Source: Chara braunii
Lineage: Eukaryota > Streptophyta > Charophyceae > Charales > Characeae
Assembly: GCA_003427395.1 (NCBI GenBank)
Contig: BFEA01000283.1
Span: forward strand, 848,362-901,703
DNA length: 53,342 bases
Reading direction: 5' to 3'
Numbering within the stretch: the first letter of the stretch is position 1; the number at the start of each line of letters is the position of its first letter. The position numbers were made by a program, and so were the translations under genes. Below, in pieces: positions 40,731-51,796 of the stretch. The notes beneath the pieces were generated by a model. It had not been told where the DNA came from. It did not search any database and saw only the letters and a program-made list of their open reading frames with translations.

Positions 40731-43369
40731 CGCAAGCGGCGACAACATAAGAATATCGGTGCGGCACGAAGTGGCCAAGGCAGTTTAGCAAGCCCTCTTT
40801 TCCCTTCCCTCGTCGTACGGTTCTCCCTTTTTGCTTTTATGGTTATCATTATATTATCATTATTAATACTATTATTATTGTTATTCTCGTACGTCACCTT
40901 TTTTAGCGGGCGTGGCACTGGGACCAATGGTGGCCGACGTGCCTGCAAACCAGCGGCTGGTTAGCCTCGAGGCGGAAGGGGTTTAGGTGACACAAGCACA
41001 CCACCAGCGAGCCGTGGGTCCGTTGTGGGAGGTTTGAGTGTGGGCATGCCTTTGAGACCTAAAAGACGGGGTTGCGTCTGGGCACAAGTAGCCCATGATA
41101 CTGCCCGGAGACGCGCGAAAACATAAGTTGCATGAGTTGTTCGCGGGGAACCCCTCCCCAGTACGGGCCTCAAAAGTCCCTTATTTGAATATTTGCTACT
41201 ACCACCAAGATCTGCACAACGAACCGGTTGTCAAAGCTCTTCGGCCCCGCGACCTGCTGTGAAAAGGGTAAGTCGGAGCATGCCCTGTGGGAACCCGAAA
41301 GGGAGATGGGCTCTGCACAGGCGGGGCGCTTAGAGGAAACATCTGGAGGAGACTCGTGACTGTATTGTCACGCTGATCATACGCTGAGCTACGGAGAAGG
41401 GGAAAAAGGTTAGTTGGCTCGTTAGTAGTTAGTTCCGCAGAAGTGTAGATAGCTCGTGACAGATTTCGCTACTACCAGGTGCAGTGCTAGTATCAAGCAG
41501 GCGGAAGGAGTGAAGGATATTGGAGAAGAAAGGGTGGCCAGCCCCGTCTGAATGTGGACGAGGAGTCGCGTCGGATGCTTGCGCGACGAGATCGGGGATG
41601 GCCGAAAGATGAGCAACGCGCAGTGGGGAGTAGACATTATGCTCATTCCTTAGTGGAATCGAGCAAATAGAGATGCGATTTCGGGGTTTTTGAGCAAGGC
41701 GAGTTGAATGGCGGTGTCAGATTCGGAGTTAGGGTGTTAGTCTTGGCGGAAGAATAGGGAGATGGAGAGAGGAATTATGAAGAAGGAATAGGGTGAGGTA
41801 GATATCACCTAGCTTGCTCGATTTTTAGCAAAACCGAGTGAACTTAGACATGGAACCGGGGTTATAAGGCAAGGCGACGTCGTTAGCAGTGTTAGTGAAA
41901 AGGAAATGGGTTAGGACCTATGAAGGAGGAAGGGCTGTGCTAGGCGATGGCGGAGTGAGAATTGAACGGAAGGGAAGGTTGTGTAGCTCGGTTGATCTTC
42001 GTAATAAGACTAAGTGAGGGAAGATGGGGTGTAGGGGCTATTAGGCAAGGCGAATCTTGCTACGATGTTAGATCTAGAAGTTACTGTGTAGGTCTCGAGA
42101 GCCGATAGGTAGAAGCTGCGCCCGAGAAAGAGGTTTTGTTTTTACGAAAGAAGTGTTATGAACCTTCCCACATTTTATGGGAAGATTCATCGAAGGAAGG
42201 ACCTCCCACTCTCTATGGCATGAGCGGATAGCGACGATTGCTTGCGATGTATTTGTGTAATACGGGTGCATCTTCGCACGTTCTATCGGAAGGTTCATTC
42301 TAATTTTGCTCACCTCTACCGCACTGTACCTGTGGCCATCAGTTGGGCGAAAGGGGCCGACCTCGATTCTATGGATAGTTGCCCGGGTGAGAGGATGGGA
42401 GCGGACTTCGGGATTCCGACCTCGGATGGACCCTGATATGCAAACGAGTAAAAGAGGGAGAAAAACTTACGATTGCATACGGGCAATTTTCTCCACGGGC
42501 GCCTCACCGGGGTGAGCAATCATCCCTCCTAAGCTTGCGGCGTTTTGATTTCCTGTGATTCTGTTAGCAGCTGCGCAACTTCGTTGAGGAGGTATATTTC
42601 TATCGATGTGTGTCGGGGTTGCACTCATGTAGCCGTGCGTTGTAGGCCAGTGACCCAAATAAATGTCTGCGTATTACGGCTTAGTATCAGTGAGGGTACG
42701 ACGACATTGTTGTTAACCAACTGCTTTGCAAAGTGTCGTTTTCACTTCACGTCGCTGAGCACTTCCGCTGATTGAGAAGGGACAACTTACCTGACAAGGT
42801 TAGCAATGTGGGGTGAGCCGAAGGGGCCGACCTAAGTGTCGGACTGTGTGGGAAGATGGGTCGGACTGCTACAGTGTACCAAGCCCACGTGGCAGTGGTT
42901 CACATATTCAGCATCTGCGTGCTTATTGATTTCGGTCTTGTGAGGCGGGTGCTGCGGTTGGTACGGTGGCTGAGGAATGTGTCCTTTTTCTCTTGTATGT
43001 GAGGATGTGCGGTTGTTGAAGGACAAGGCTGCGAATGCCGTATCCGTGTGGCTGACTGTGTATAGTTGACTTGGCACTGCGTTCCACCTGCTTTGGACTA
43101 CCGCATACGGTAGCTGCGTGCGCCATTCTTCACTAAGTTTTTGTTGCACTTGCTAACACTTTGATTAGAGTATGGGGAAGGGGAGTTCTACTTGGATAAA
43201 GCAATCAAAGGCTGTGTAACTGTGTTCTGGTCAAGGATTGGATTGCACTACCAAAAAAAGGGAATGATCAAACGCTTCAAGAGGGGGTTACTGTTGTCGT
43301 TTGGAGGACCGCCGGGGGGTCAACATTCCGCATTCGGATTCCCACCTAGCCGTATTACTGTGTTCTGGC
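40731..43369 (+). other. Long leader of the second LTR element, with ~175-bp repeats and hairpins
   Basis: No protein gene recognised. A GCAAGGCGA anchor recurs at 41694, 41879 and 42045 (spacings 185 and 166 bp), within imperfect repeats that also carry a GTGTTAG-like motif. Hairpins include TGCTCATTCC/GGAATCGAGCA (41640-41665, one bulge) and ATGAACCTTCCCA/TGGGAAGATTCAT (42158-42190, 12 of 13 pairs). The organisation parallels 16604-18859. Confidence 0.5.
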
Positions 43370-43745
43370 CACCATTGCGGGGCCCTCAGGCATAATAAGA
43401 AACCAAGACCCTCTCGCGTGAGTCTGAGAGCGACTTTCTTAGCTCTGAGAGTCTTAAAGCTTCTCATTTTGCCCTTCTAACTCTATGTCTGGTCGATTGG
43501 TTCTGAGAGAAACGCGACAGGCGGGATTGCAACCCGTAGGACCACAGCAAGACTCTGTGGGGAGTCTGCCTACTGATTGCGGGAGCTCTGCCGGAATCTA
43601 GGGAAGGTTCTGGAGGCAGGGAACCATCATGTATATCTCTTTCTGCCTATATGAACCCACTACTTCCCTGTTTGACTATCTCCTTTTAGTTTGACTGATG
43701 TATGCATGTGTTCCCCTATGATTTTGTTTTCTTTTCAGGATTCAA
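43370..43745 (+). promoter_or_regulatory. Conserved leader block with putative intron, copy 2
   Basis: Homologue of 18860-19245 (shared GGCCACCATTGCGGGGCCCT, GATTGCGGGAGCTC, CTGGAGGCAGGGAAC). A donor-like GTGAGT (43418-43423) and an acceptor-like TTTTCAG ending at 43738 give a 321-bp intron, against 324 bp in copy 1. Conservation of both signals while the inner sequence has drifted supports real splicing, but there is no transcript evidence. Confidence 0.5.
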
Positions 43746-43864
43746 TCATACTGAAAGGAAGGAATATATGCGTGAAGTCTAAGTTTCCCTTTATTTTGGC
43801 CGAAAGCATACTAAGGGATGAATTGGGCGAAGGTGGGAGGAAGGTAGCTTGCATGCGTTTGACC

Positions 43865-44623
43865 GGGTCAATCAAAGACAGGGCATTGTTTCTAAGCTGA
43901 ATGACCCAGGGTTATGTTTATTTGATTGTTTTCTAAAGGACCAGGCATTGTTTGCCTGGTTGCTGTGTTTATTTTTGAGGGTGTGCCTGAATGATCTTTA
44001 AGACCAAGCATTGTTGAAAAGTGAATGACTTGGTCGGTCTGTTTCTTTTGGGGTTTCTGACTGAAGTTGGGCTAAAGAATCCGACTTCATGCTTTGAATG
44101 GTTTGAGGATAGGCTGAATATTGCTTCTAAGCTGAATGGTTCAGCCTTTTGTTTTATTTTTTTAGGGAGGATTTTTTATCTAAGGCTAAGCATTGTTTCT
44201 AAGTTGAATGGTTTAGCCCGAAGACCACGCACATAAGTATAAACTCAGCATAACAGGAAGTACTTTATTTATACTTATATGAGAACTGACAGCTAGACAT
44301 TGTTTCTAAGCTGAATGGTCCAGCGCTAAGCCATATCATTAAGAAGAGCACGGAAAATACTGAGTATAATTGGAAATAATATGGGCAAGCTGAGCATTGT
44401 TTTTAAGTCGAATGGCTCAGTCCCCTGCCCATATTTTCATTTCTTTTGAAAACAAAGTTAGAAAATTATTAAACTTCTACTATTAAACAGTTCTGGGAGG
44501 CTAGGCATGATTTTAAAGGTGAATGGTCTAGTTATATGCCTAAAAAAGAGAAATAGCTATGCAACATATTCGTGTATATTCTAAAGGCATGCTAGACATT
44601 GTTTCTAAGCTGAATGGTCTAGC
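43865..44623 (+). repeat. Hairpin array 2: constant 19-nt loop, variable co-paired stems
   Basis: The common loop is ATTGTTTCTAAGCTGAATG. Units: AGGCTGAAT/GTTCAGCCT (44111-44147), GGCTAAGC/GTTTAGCC (44184-44218), GCTAGAC/GTCCAGC (44292-44324, one mismatch), CTGAGC/GCTCAG (44390-44420) extended by outer arms AATATGGGCA/TGCCCATATT (44378-44435), CTAGGC/GTCTAG (44501-44531, one G-T) and GCTAGAC/GTCTAGC (44591-44623). Shorter or variant loops: ACCAGGC/GCCTGGT (43940-43960), GACCAAG/CTTGGTC (44002-44035), TGAAGTTGG/CCGACTTCA (44062-44089). GGGTCA/TGACCC (43865-43907) opens the array. Confidence 0.85.
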
Positions 44624-44639
44624 ACCATTCCATATGTAA

Positions 44640-46200
44640 GTTGGGTATGAGGGTTAAATCATCTAAAAAGTTTCATGAACGATCTATGAGGATTTTGACT
44701 TGGGGATGGTGAGATTACTTACCCCTGTGTTTTGGCCTGCATATGGCTGAGTGAGATTATTTACTTAGTTTGAGTTTCAGTTTGACAGGTAATTGCTTTA
44801 GTTGGTCGCCACGTGCTAGAGCTATAGGAGTTAGTTTCAATTCCCGCATTTTTTTAGCTAACTTTTTTTTTTTTAATTAGGTCAATTCTTGCATTTTCTG
44901 GGATCATTTGTTATACTTGGTCCTGTATAAATCTTGGTAAGTCATTTTCTCTACGGGAAGCGCTGCCGAAATTTCTATAAAACCAAGGAGTTAGTCATAT
45001 TTTGACTCTTCAAAATTTAAGTTTGTCTAAATTTTATATATGGCTCAGTAAAAATTTGGAAAGTCTCATTTTCCAAAGGGAGTGCTGCGTACTGGCCTCC
45101 TGGGCGGTGACTTCCTAGGCCGAGCGGCCTCCCAGCAACCGGTACCTCCTCCCTTTCGGAGGGAAACATCATTGCAGGCTCTGCTAACCTCCGGACAGGC
45201 CCTAGACCCGGGCTACTTGGACTAGTACCGGCCTACCTCTATCCTGCCGCTACTGAGCCTCTAAAAATGTCAACTTTTTGTCATCTTCTGCTCGGCCTCC
45301 AGTACCTGACACACCTACCACTACTCGAGTGGTACCGGCCTACCTGCTACTCGAGTGTTTTCCCCCCTGCTCTAAGTGTTGCGGGCCTACCCCCGCTATT
45401 TGAGTGTTTACCCCCCTGCAACCCTCAAAGTCACGGCCACAGGTAAGGACCGGCCCTACGGGGCCTTGCAACCAACAAGTACCCTTGCGGGTCACACACA
45501 CACTCAACCGACAAGCACTCAGACAGGCATGCAAACCAGCAGGCACGCACACACACAGACTTGGAAACCACAGCAGAATGCGGGAATCACAGCAAGGCAT
45601 TCATTCCAGTGGCAAATCCCAGAAATCAGCAGTGTTCTCAGTCTGTGTTTTTGGCGGGTCATTACATATTGCTTATCTTCCTTGCACCTGGCTGTGGAGG
45701 TGTCCTTTGCCCGTGGGATGTGACTTTTCAATATGACTTTTCATTATGAGACGTGATTTTACTCCTGAGATATGACTGTTTGCCGGGTGCCTGTTGGACT
45801 TGACTACTAGGGTACTCGACTGTGACTTTTCTGAAACTGACTGCCTCGGCCTTTCTTGGCCAGGGCCTCTGACCCTGAAACTCGAATTTGGGGTCTGAAT
45901 CGTGGAAGGCCTTTCATCATCATGGAAAGGGACAAAACAAGCAACGTTGGGTGCACTTTCTTTTCCGTCCTTTCTTTGAGCTATATTGGATTACTTGCAC
46001 CATAAGTTGTGAATCCACATTTGCAATCTCATGTCATGCCCGAGCTCAATCCACATGAACAGGTGATCGCAGTATTTGGATTCTGCGTGTATGATGCATT
46101 TTGCAGGGACGCCGAAGATTCTAGTCCCTTTAAGAACCTCGGTCTTAAGGCAGGGTGATGTGATAAGCCACAAAATTGCAGACTAAGATTTCTGTGTTTT
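44640..46200. other. Unassigned interval after hairpin array 2
   Basis: No gag or pol follows the array, unlike the first element. A possible acceptor TTTGACAG ends at 44788. Two related pieces (TCATTTTCTCTACGGGAAGCG at about 44943 and TCTCATTTTCCAAAGGGAG at about 45062) repeat with a period of about 120 bp. 45060-45470 is rich in GGCCTAC/ACCGGCCT and CCCCCCTGC pieces. Frames at 45340-45750 are on both strands without family resemblance. Confidence 0.4.
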
Positions 46201-46261
46201 TTTTCTGAGTTCTGCAGTTGTTCCTGGTGTTTGCTGAGACTATTGATGTCCGCGTCTGTTC

Positions 46262-46372
46262 CTACCGTCTTCCCCCGAACACAACGCACCCTCATTATGA
46301 CTGCATCATACTGGAAAGTTCGCTTGTACACATTCAAAATGAGGGTGCGCTGTGTTCGGGGGAAGACGGTAG
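46262..46372. repeat. Near-perfect foldback, 35-bp arms, 41-nt spacer
   Basis: The left arm (46262-46296, starting CTACCGTCTTCCCCCG) and right arm (46338-46372, ending GGGGAAGACGGTAG) are reverse complements with a single A-C mismatch. As RNA it would form a 111-nt hairpin of the size of a plant miRNA precursor; as DNA it is a palindrome of recent origin. No flanking target duplication is evident. Confidence 0.85.
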
Positions 46373-46501
46373 TACTGTGGGTGCTGATATCCGTGTGTTG
46401 TGTCTTGTTGGATTCTTCAGTGTGTGTGTGACTGGGTGTGATGGCCTGGAGGGAGGAAGAAGAGGGAGGAAGAAGGAAGAAGAAGAAAGTGGAGGAGGAG
46501 A

Positions 46502-46723
46502 GTGAAGGGAAGACATACCTTGGCTATGGTGGACCTGCATCTTCATTATTGTGGTTGTCACTGCCCCTGGCAGGCCCCAAAGGGGGCTGAAGTGGACTGG
46601 TACTTCATCCATGAGTGTGGGCATGGCGATAATGACGAGGGAAAGGACAAGAAAGCATTTGTGTTTTCTTTTGAACATCGGAGTCACCTTGGTTGCTCCG
46701 CCATAGCTAGTAGCCATCTGCAA
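46502..46723 (-). CDS. Possible exon, minus strand
   Basis: From an ATG at about 46717 the minus strand encodes MATSYGGATKVTPMFKRK, a hydrophobic helix-like part (CFLVLSLVIIAMPTLM) and a tail ending MKMQVHHSQG. Right after it (46517-46522) is GTATGT, a plausible donor, followed by a pyrimidine-rich stretch. The hydrophobic segment could be a signal anchor. No homologue is recognised. An overlapping plus-strand frame (46502-46828) is equally long, so the coding claim is weak. Confidence 0.2.
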
Positions 46724-46829
46724 GGTAGTAGGAGGTGTAGGAGGGCCAAGAGAGTTCCTTTACAAGCCAGCAGCAAGGGGATTCTTTGGACATTTGGTTC
46801 TGGCTTCTTCAGTCATTGTCCTCATTAGT

Positions 46830-48032
46830 AAGAATAAGATGTTGGTGGAGATGATGAGGGAGAGAGATGAAGGTGGAAGAAGGGAGAAGTGACATTGATT
46901 GCAACTGGTGTTTTTTTCCTTCTTCTTCTTCTTCTTCCATTCTTCATTCTTCCTTTTCCCTTGTTTTGTTTTTCTTCCATCTCCTATTTTTGAGTTGCAA
47001 TTGAGTGGCATTATCTCTTTTTCACTTTCGCATCGAGAATTGATCAGGATCATAACACTGCGCATGTTTGTATTTCTGTGAGAGTCACTGGGACAGAATA
47101 GAAAAGGGCAACGGGCGTGGGATGGGCAAACTTTGAGGCATAGGAAGGACTCATTTCACTTCCGTTGTGTGGGAAACCACGTTTTGTTGATCCAGCGGCG
47201 AATTCTTCACTCACCTCCGAAGCTCAGGAAGGTTCAACGAGAGTACAACAGTACGTACTTTACCCTTGTTGTTTGGGTTTCCCACTGTTAACAAAAGACC
47301 ATGGCTGTTTCCTTTTTCTTCATAAATTCTTCTTTCATTGAACTGAACTGCAAGGAAACCGCATTGGAGAAACACCAATTCTAACCACATAGAACTCTCT
47401 TGACAAGGATTGAGTCGGCGACAAGGGAATTAGCAGAAACAACAAAGCAGTGATTACCAGCACACAAATTGGCAATGCTAAGGTCTCTTCATAATGGAAG
47501 CCCTTCCTGTTAACTTCACTCAAACAAATACAACATCAGCCATAAAAGCGGGGTCCGTCTGGTCTCTGCCAGCCAATGTGATCACCTACTCTGCCGTCGG
47601 CCCTGCCCCACAATTCCTCAATGTACAATGCTGCCGAGTACAATGCTGCTCCCACCTATGCCTGACCAAAGAATGGATCATACTGGAGTGCTTCTTGCCG
47701 ACCACAAGGTATGACCTCTCCCCACGGTCTTCATGTCCCTCCAAGGACCTCCCCTCATAGCACTTCCTCTCTCACTTCCTAACCCCCAGTCATGGCCAGC
47801 ACTTCCCTTCTCCCAGCTACGAAGGCTGGGTGGCACTGCTTCTGGCAGTGGTGTTGCTTTCAGTTGATGAGCAACCTCAGGGCACTGCCCAGCCAGAATG
47901 TGTGTCACCATGCCTGTCCTCACGCCATATGCAGAGGCAAGAATCTGGAACGGGCCAGTAGGCCCTACCTTCCCGTAGAGCTTCCACAGCCTATTGAGAT
48001 CCTGACTACCTGGCCGGTTCCCCGCCTTCGCC
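46830..48032. other. Unassigned interval
   Basis: A CTT/TTC-rich tract lies at 46908-46975. Frames at 47494-47760 (+) and 47678-47923 (-) show no recognisable motif. I see no RNA gene or terminal repeat. The interval ends at the T run that I take as the poly-A tail of the LINE. Confidence 0.45.
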
Positions 48033-48785
48033 TTTTTTTTTTCCTTTTTTTTTTTAACAAAAGACTCTTCCGGCTATACTAACTGGGGTGATAAGAGCAT
48101 CCCCATTTAGTATAGACAGGTTGGGTCACTCCATCTATTGGTGGGGAGTTGCACCTGCTGGAAAACGGGTCCAACGTCCCATTGAGGACAAAATGAACAG
48201 AATAGCAGAAGGGGGGGAGAGGCAGTCATTAACATGGGCCTCTTCACCCAGGTTGGGCGCCTGAAATAACTTTTCCAACTATCCCTTATTCCCACCCTAT
48301 TTCCGAGAAAGACTTAGTAATCTGCAATAACTATTCAATTTTCCACTCCCCCTTCTGACTCGAGGACATTCACTCCATACCATGACAGGGGGACAATAGC
48401 ATTCAGGGGTAAAGGGAATAGACTAGGAAACTCTTGTACAGGGCGGAGGGGAATCGTTGGGTCCACCACAGTCCACTCATTGAACCGTAATTTGTAGTTC
48501 CTGTTTATCTTGTTTATCTCCTCTCCCTCCTCTATCTCAGCACCTTCCCATTCCACCGTCCCTATCCTTCCACCTTCCCTCCGCCCCAGCCAGTCACTGC
48601 TGAACTTTCGGATGTATTTGAGGTGGTCTGTTTTTGAGGAATTGAACTGAATTTTCTCTGTAAGACTGACGCATCGTCCTGGATATCCACTTGAATTTGC
48701 TGTTTTATGCTGTCAGTAAATTCTGGGCCATCTAACCTGGCGCCTTCCCATTCATTGGTGCATCTTCTCTGTCAAATGGCCCAGA

Positions 48786-49607
48786 CTAGAGCTCTTCTAC
48801 CAAGGGTGAATAAATTATGTGTAAAGTTAGATGTGAGGACCAATGTTCAAGGAGGATCACTTTCCATCCCCAGGTCCATTGAGCTTTCGTCACTAATTGA
48901 TCCCATATGCGGTCCCAACACCTCCAAAGCCATACCACTCCGGGACACTCTAGGAGAATGTGTTCAATGATTTCTGGTATTTTTCTACTCGGAAAAGCAG
49001 ATTTGCAGGGTTTGCACAATGGTTCTGCAATGCCCCTTTTCTCTAGGGAGGATCTATCCATTGGCCAGTCATTTGAAGGGAGACAACGGTGTTCTATTTG
49101 CCACTGAAGGGAAGCAATTTTGGAGGGTATGGACTTCACAACTTTGAACCATTTAATGTCCTTCAGCTTCTTTCTACTGAGGTTCAAATGCTGCATCCAT
49201 CTAGCCGATACTCTGTCTTTCAAGTTGATTTTAGGTGTAATCATCCGATAGGTAGACTTAATTTCGAGGGTGTGCAAGTGTTGACTGTAATCCCTGTTGA
49301 GCTTGGTTCGGGTTCCCCATGTCCAGCAGGCTGGATCAATGGGGAGCTCTGAGATGGGTGTAGATGGTCTGAATGCCAGACACGTAAAGGCTTCCCTCTT
49401 AAGGACTCTGATTCTGAAAATTTCATTAATGGGGATCCATTTTGGCTTGATATCTTGACTAAGAATTATTACATTTAACTTATAGGGAGCAACTAGAGCT
49501 TCCTTTTCAGGGGATACAACTAGGATATTCCTTACCAATTCTGGATTTTCCTTGATAGCCACCCAGTCACTTTCTTGGAAGTTCTTACCTTTCTTGAGAA
49601 TTCTCAT
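48786..49607 (-). pseudogene. LINE C-terminal region with zf-RVT-type domain
   Basis: A 273-codon frame. Its last third has the plant LINE C-terminal signature: SIPSKIASLQWQIEHRCL, CKPCKSAFPSRKIPE and IEHILLECPGVVWLW, that is a C-x2-C then H-x4-C zinc-finger pattern thought to bind nucleic acid after the RT domain. The upstream part (KREAFTCLAFRPSTPISEL) is less conserved. The block NNSWIRDSQ, GWIMKGITRVKNIWDED is visible just before it in another frame (49620-49830). The frame has no internal stop, but the RT in front of it is broken. Confidence 0.8.
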
Positions 49608-49979
49608 CCGTTCTAGGGGGGACTAGATCTACTATTATATCTGGATTGTCCGCCACTTGGTGGCAATATTTGAGCTTATTGTGGAGGAGGTTTGGGGAGA
49701 TCCAATCTTGAGAATCCTCGTCCCATATATTTTTTACCCGTGTTATACCCTTCATGATCCACCCTTTCCATGGATTATCATTACAATGTAGAGTGATACA
49801 TTGAGAATCTCTGATCCATGAGTTGTTGAATAATAGTTGTTGAGTGATCTCTTCCCATCTCTGGGGGAAATGTTTGTCAGGTAAAGGGAGGTTTCTCCAT
49901 GTTTTGAGGATAGTTGGCTAGAAAGGGTCGTTAATGATGTCTCTTCTGGCTGCTTCCTTATTTGTCACATGAATCTTCC

Positions 49980-50587
49980 TGATGTCTTTGTGTTGGTTCA
50001 GGTTGACAATAAATGCTTTCACTATTATTATGAAGAGGAAGGGGCTAAGGGATCACCTTGTCTAACTGATCTCTATAGATTAATTGGCGGTGCTACGTTT
50101 TCATAAAAACTGACCCTAGTGGTAGCTTTCTGATGCATAATTTCAATCTATCTTTTAAAACAGTGTCCAAAGTTTATTTTCTCCATACATTTATCCAGAA
50201 AGAACCAGTCAACATGATCATAAGCCTTCTCAAAGTCAATGAAGATGAAAGTTGCATTAAGTTTAGATTGGCTTACAACTTTGACTAATTATTTTATAAG
50301 AAGGATGTTGTCTTGAATATTTCGGTTAGTTATAAAACTTTTTTTTTATGCTGGATGAATAATGTCAACTATAACTCTAAGCATTTTATCTTCCAGAGCT
50401 TTGGCTGCTAATTTATACACCACCATGAGGAACAAGATGAGACAATAGTTGTGAATGTTGAGTGTATCCCTTTTTTTTTACAAGAGAGTAAGAACACTTT
50501 GGTTGACTAACTCTCTCATATCCTCCATGATCCAGACCGCATGGTAGTAATCCATGAGATCTTGAGCTAGGGACCCCACATAGTCTC
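49980..50587 (-). pseudogene. LINE reverse transcriptase core, YADD box missing
   Basis: Recognisable blocks are FIFIDFEKAYDHVDWFFLDK (about 50185-50245) and SVRQGDPLAPFLFIIIV (about 50020-50070), in frames with stops. After the second block the expected YADD or FADD catalytic motif and thumb do not appear; sequence passes within about 150 bp to the pre-zinc-finger block. The active site has therefore been deleted and this copy cannot reverse transcribe. Confidence 0.75.
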
Positions 50588-50950
50588 CTAGAATTCCTTG
50601 CAGAGGTCATCAATGTCGGGTGTCTTTTCCTCTTCCATTAGTATGAGGGTTTTCCAAATTTCATCTTTGGATATTGACATTTCTAGTTCCGCTCTTTGTA
50701 CATCAGTGACTGATTTCTTAAGGGAAATTAAAAATTCATCTATTTCTATTGCTCTTTGGGATATGAGAATTGAAGAGGTCTGAGATGTGAAGAGATCCTT
50801 ATAAAAATCTCTGACAATTTTCATACTAGCGGCCGTTGAGATGGCTAGGGGATCGTTTCTGTTGAAGGGATTGGCTAATGCCTCAATTTTGGTTCTTTCT
50901 GTTCTTTCTCTAGCCATGGTAAAGAAACAAGCATTCATGGCACCTTCCAT
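50588..50950 (-). pseudogene. LINE RT N-terminal region
   Basis: It reads MNACFFTMARERTERTKIEAL, then AASMKIVRDFYKDLFTS and LEMSISKDEIWKTLILM, which corresponds to the segment between endonuclease and RT fingers of L1-type LINEs (residues before the conserved KSPGxDG block, seen here as EEEKTPDIDDL). The frame ends at KEF where the fingers should continue. Confidence 0.75.
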
Positions 50951-51490
50951 CTATGTCTTTTTAGCTTACCACGAATTCTAGTTCCTTGCCATCAATATTA
51001 CATGTACTTAAGTAATTGATCTTATAATGCTAGAATATATTTGGCTGATGATTCCAGGGTTTCTTAATCGTCTATGACTATGTCCTTTTCTTGTAATTCA
51101 TGAAGTTTTTTTATGGAGATTTGTTTCTTGTTGATGTCTTAATTTTGACAGAGCTTTAGAGTATTCATTGCATTTGCCGCCTAGGAAGGCTAGGTCGTTG
51201 TTGAACCAAGTTATGTCATTCTTGATGAGGGGTATCTATTTTTTCCAGAATTGTGATACATCCTCTAGATATTGTAGAAAGTTAGGATCCTTGAGATAAG
51301 ATGTGTTGAGTGTGTAAAACCCCTTACCGTAATCTGGTTTCTTACGAAAGGAAAACGCCGCCGTACACATGGCATGATTTAGCTCAGGAAAGGGGTTTCT
51401 AGGAAGAATACAGACAAACTGCAGTCCTCCTTGAAGTTCTTCTGAAACCAGAATAAGGTCAATGTCGGATTTAGTGGGTTTGTTAGAATA

Positions 51491-51778
51491 TCATTTTCTA
51501 AAACAAGTGAAGGATCTGGCAATACGGTTTAATTTCCTGAAGTAGTCAAAGAGGTTGGAAGAGTTACAGAGATTGGTTATAATCTGTTCATCAGTTTTTA
51601 TATATGAAGGGCAAGGGGAGGGGATATTCCATTTGTTCAGGTTACGATCGGGTATTGCATTGAAGTATCCAACAATTATGACAGAGATACCAATTGGGAG
51701 ACGGGGTAATGAGGATTCAAAAAAAACTTGATAATCCCCAGTCTCATTAGGGTCATACACATCCAGGATATTGATCAC
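51491..51778 (-). pseudogene. LINE endonuclease fragment
   Basis: The AP-type endonuclease nicks target DNA. Only its middle is present: LDVYDPNETGDYQVFFES and VIIVGYFNAIPDRNLN. The usual GDFN catalytic signature has become GYFN, so the Asp is lost. The frame ends in TCFRK; TY or TW is normal at that position. The N-terminal catalytic residues are missing because of the truncation near 51790. Confidence 0.75.
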
Positions 51779-51796
51779 TTCTTTTTTCCTGCGTCG

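Larger units (their letters stand above)
48033..51790 (-). mobile_element. L1-like LINE, 5'-truncated, minus strand
   Basis: A T-rich run at 48033-48055 is the poly-A tail on the minus strand; about 730 bp of 3' untranslated DNA follow, then the coding parts in reverse order of coordinate: C-terminal zinc-finger region, RT remnants and part of an endonuclease. The element stops inside the endonuclease at about 51790, typical of 5' truncation during target-primed integration, where it abuts a Ty3 fragment. I could not confirm a target-site duplication. Confidence 0.8.
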
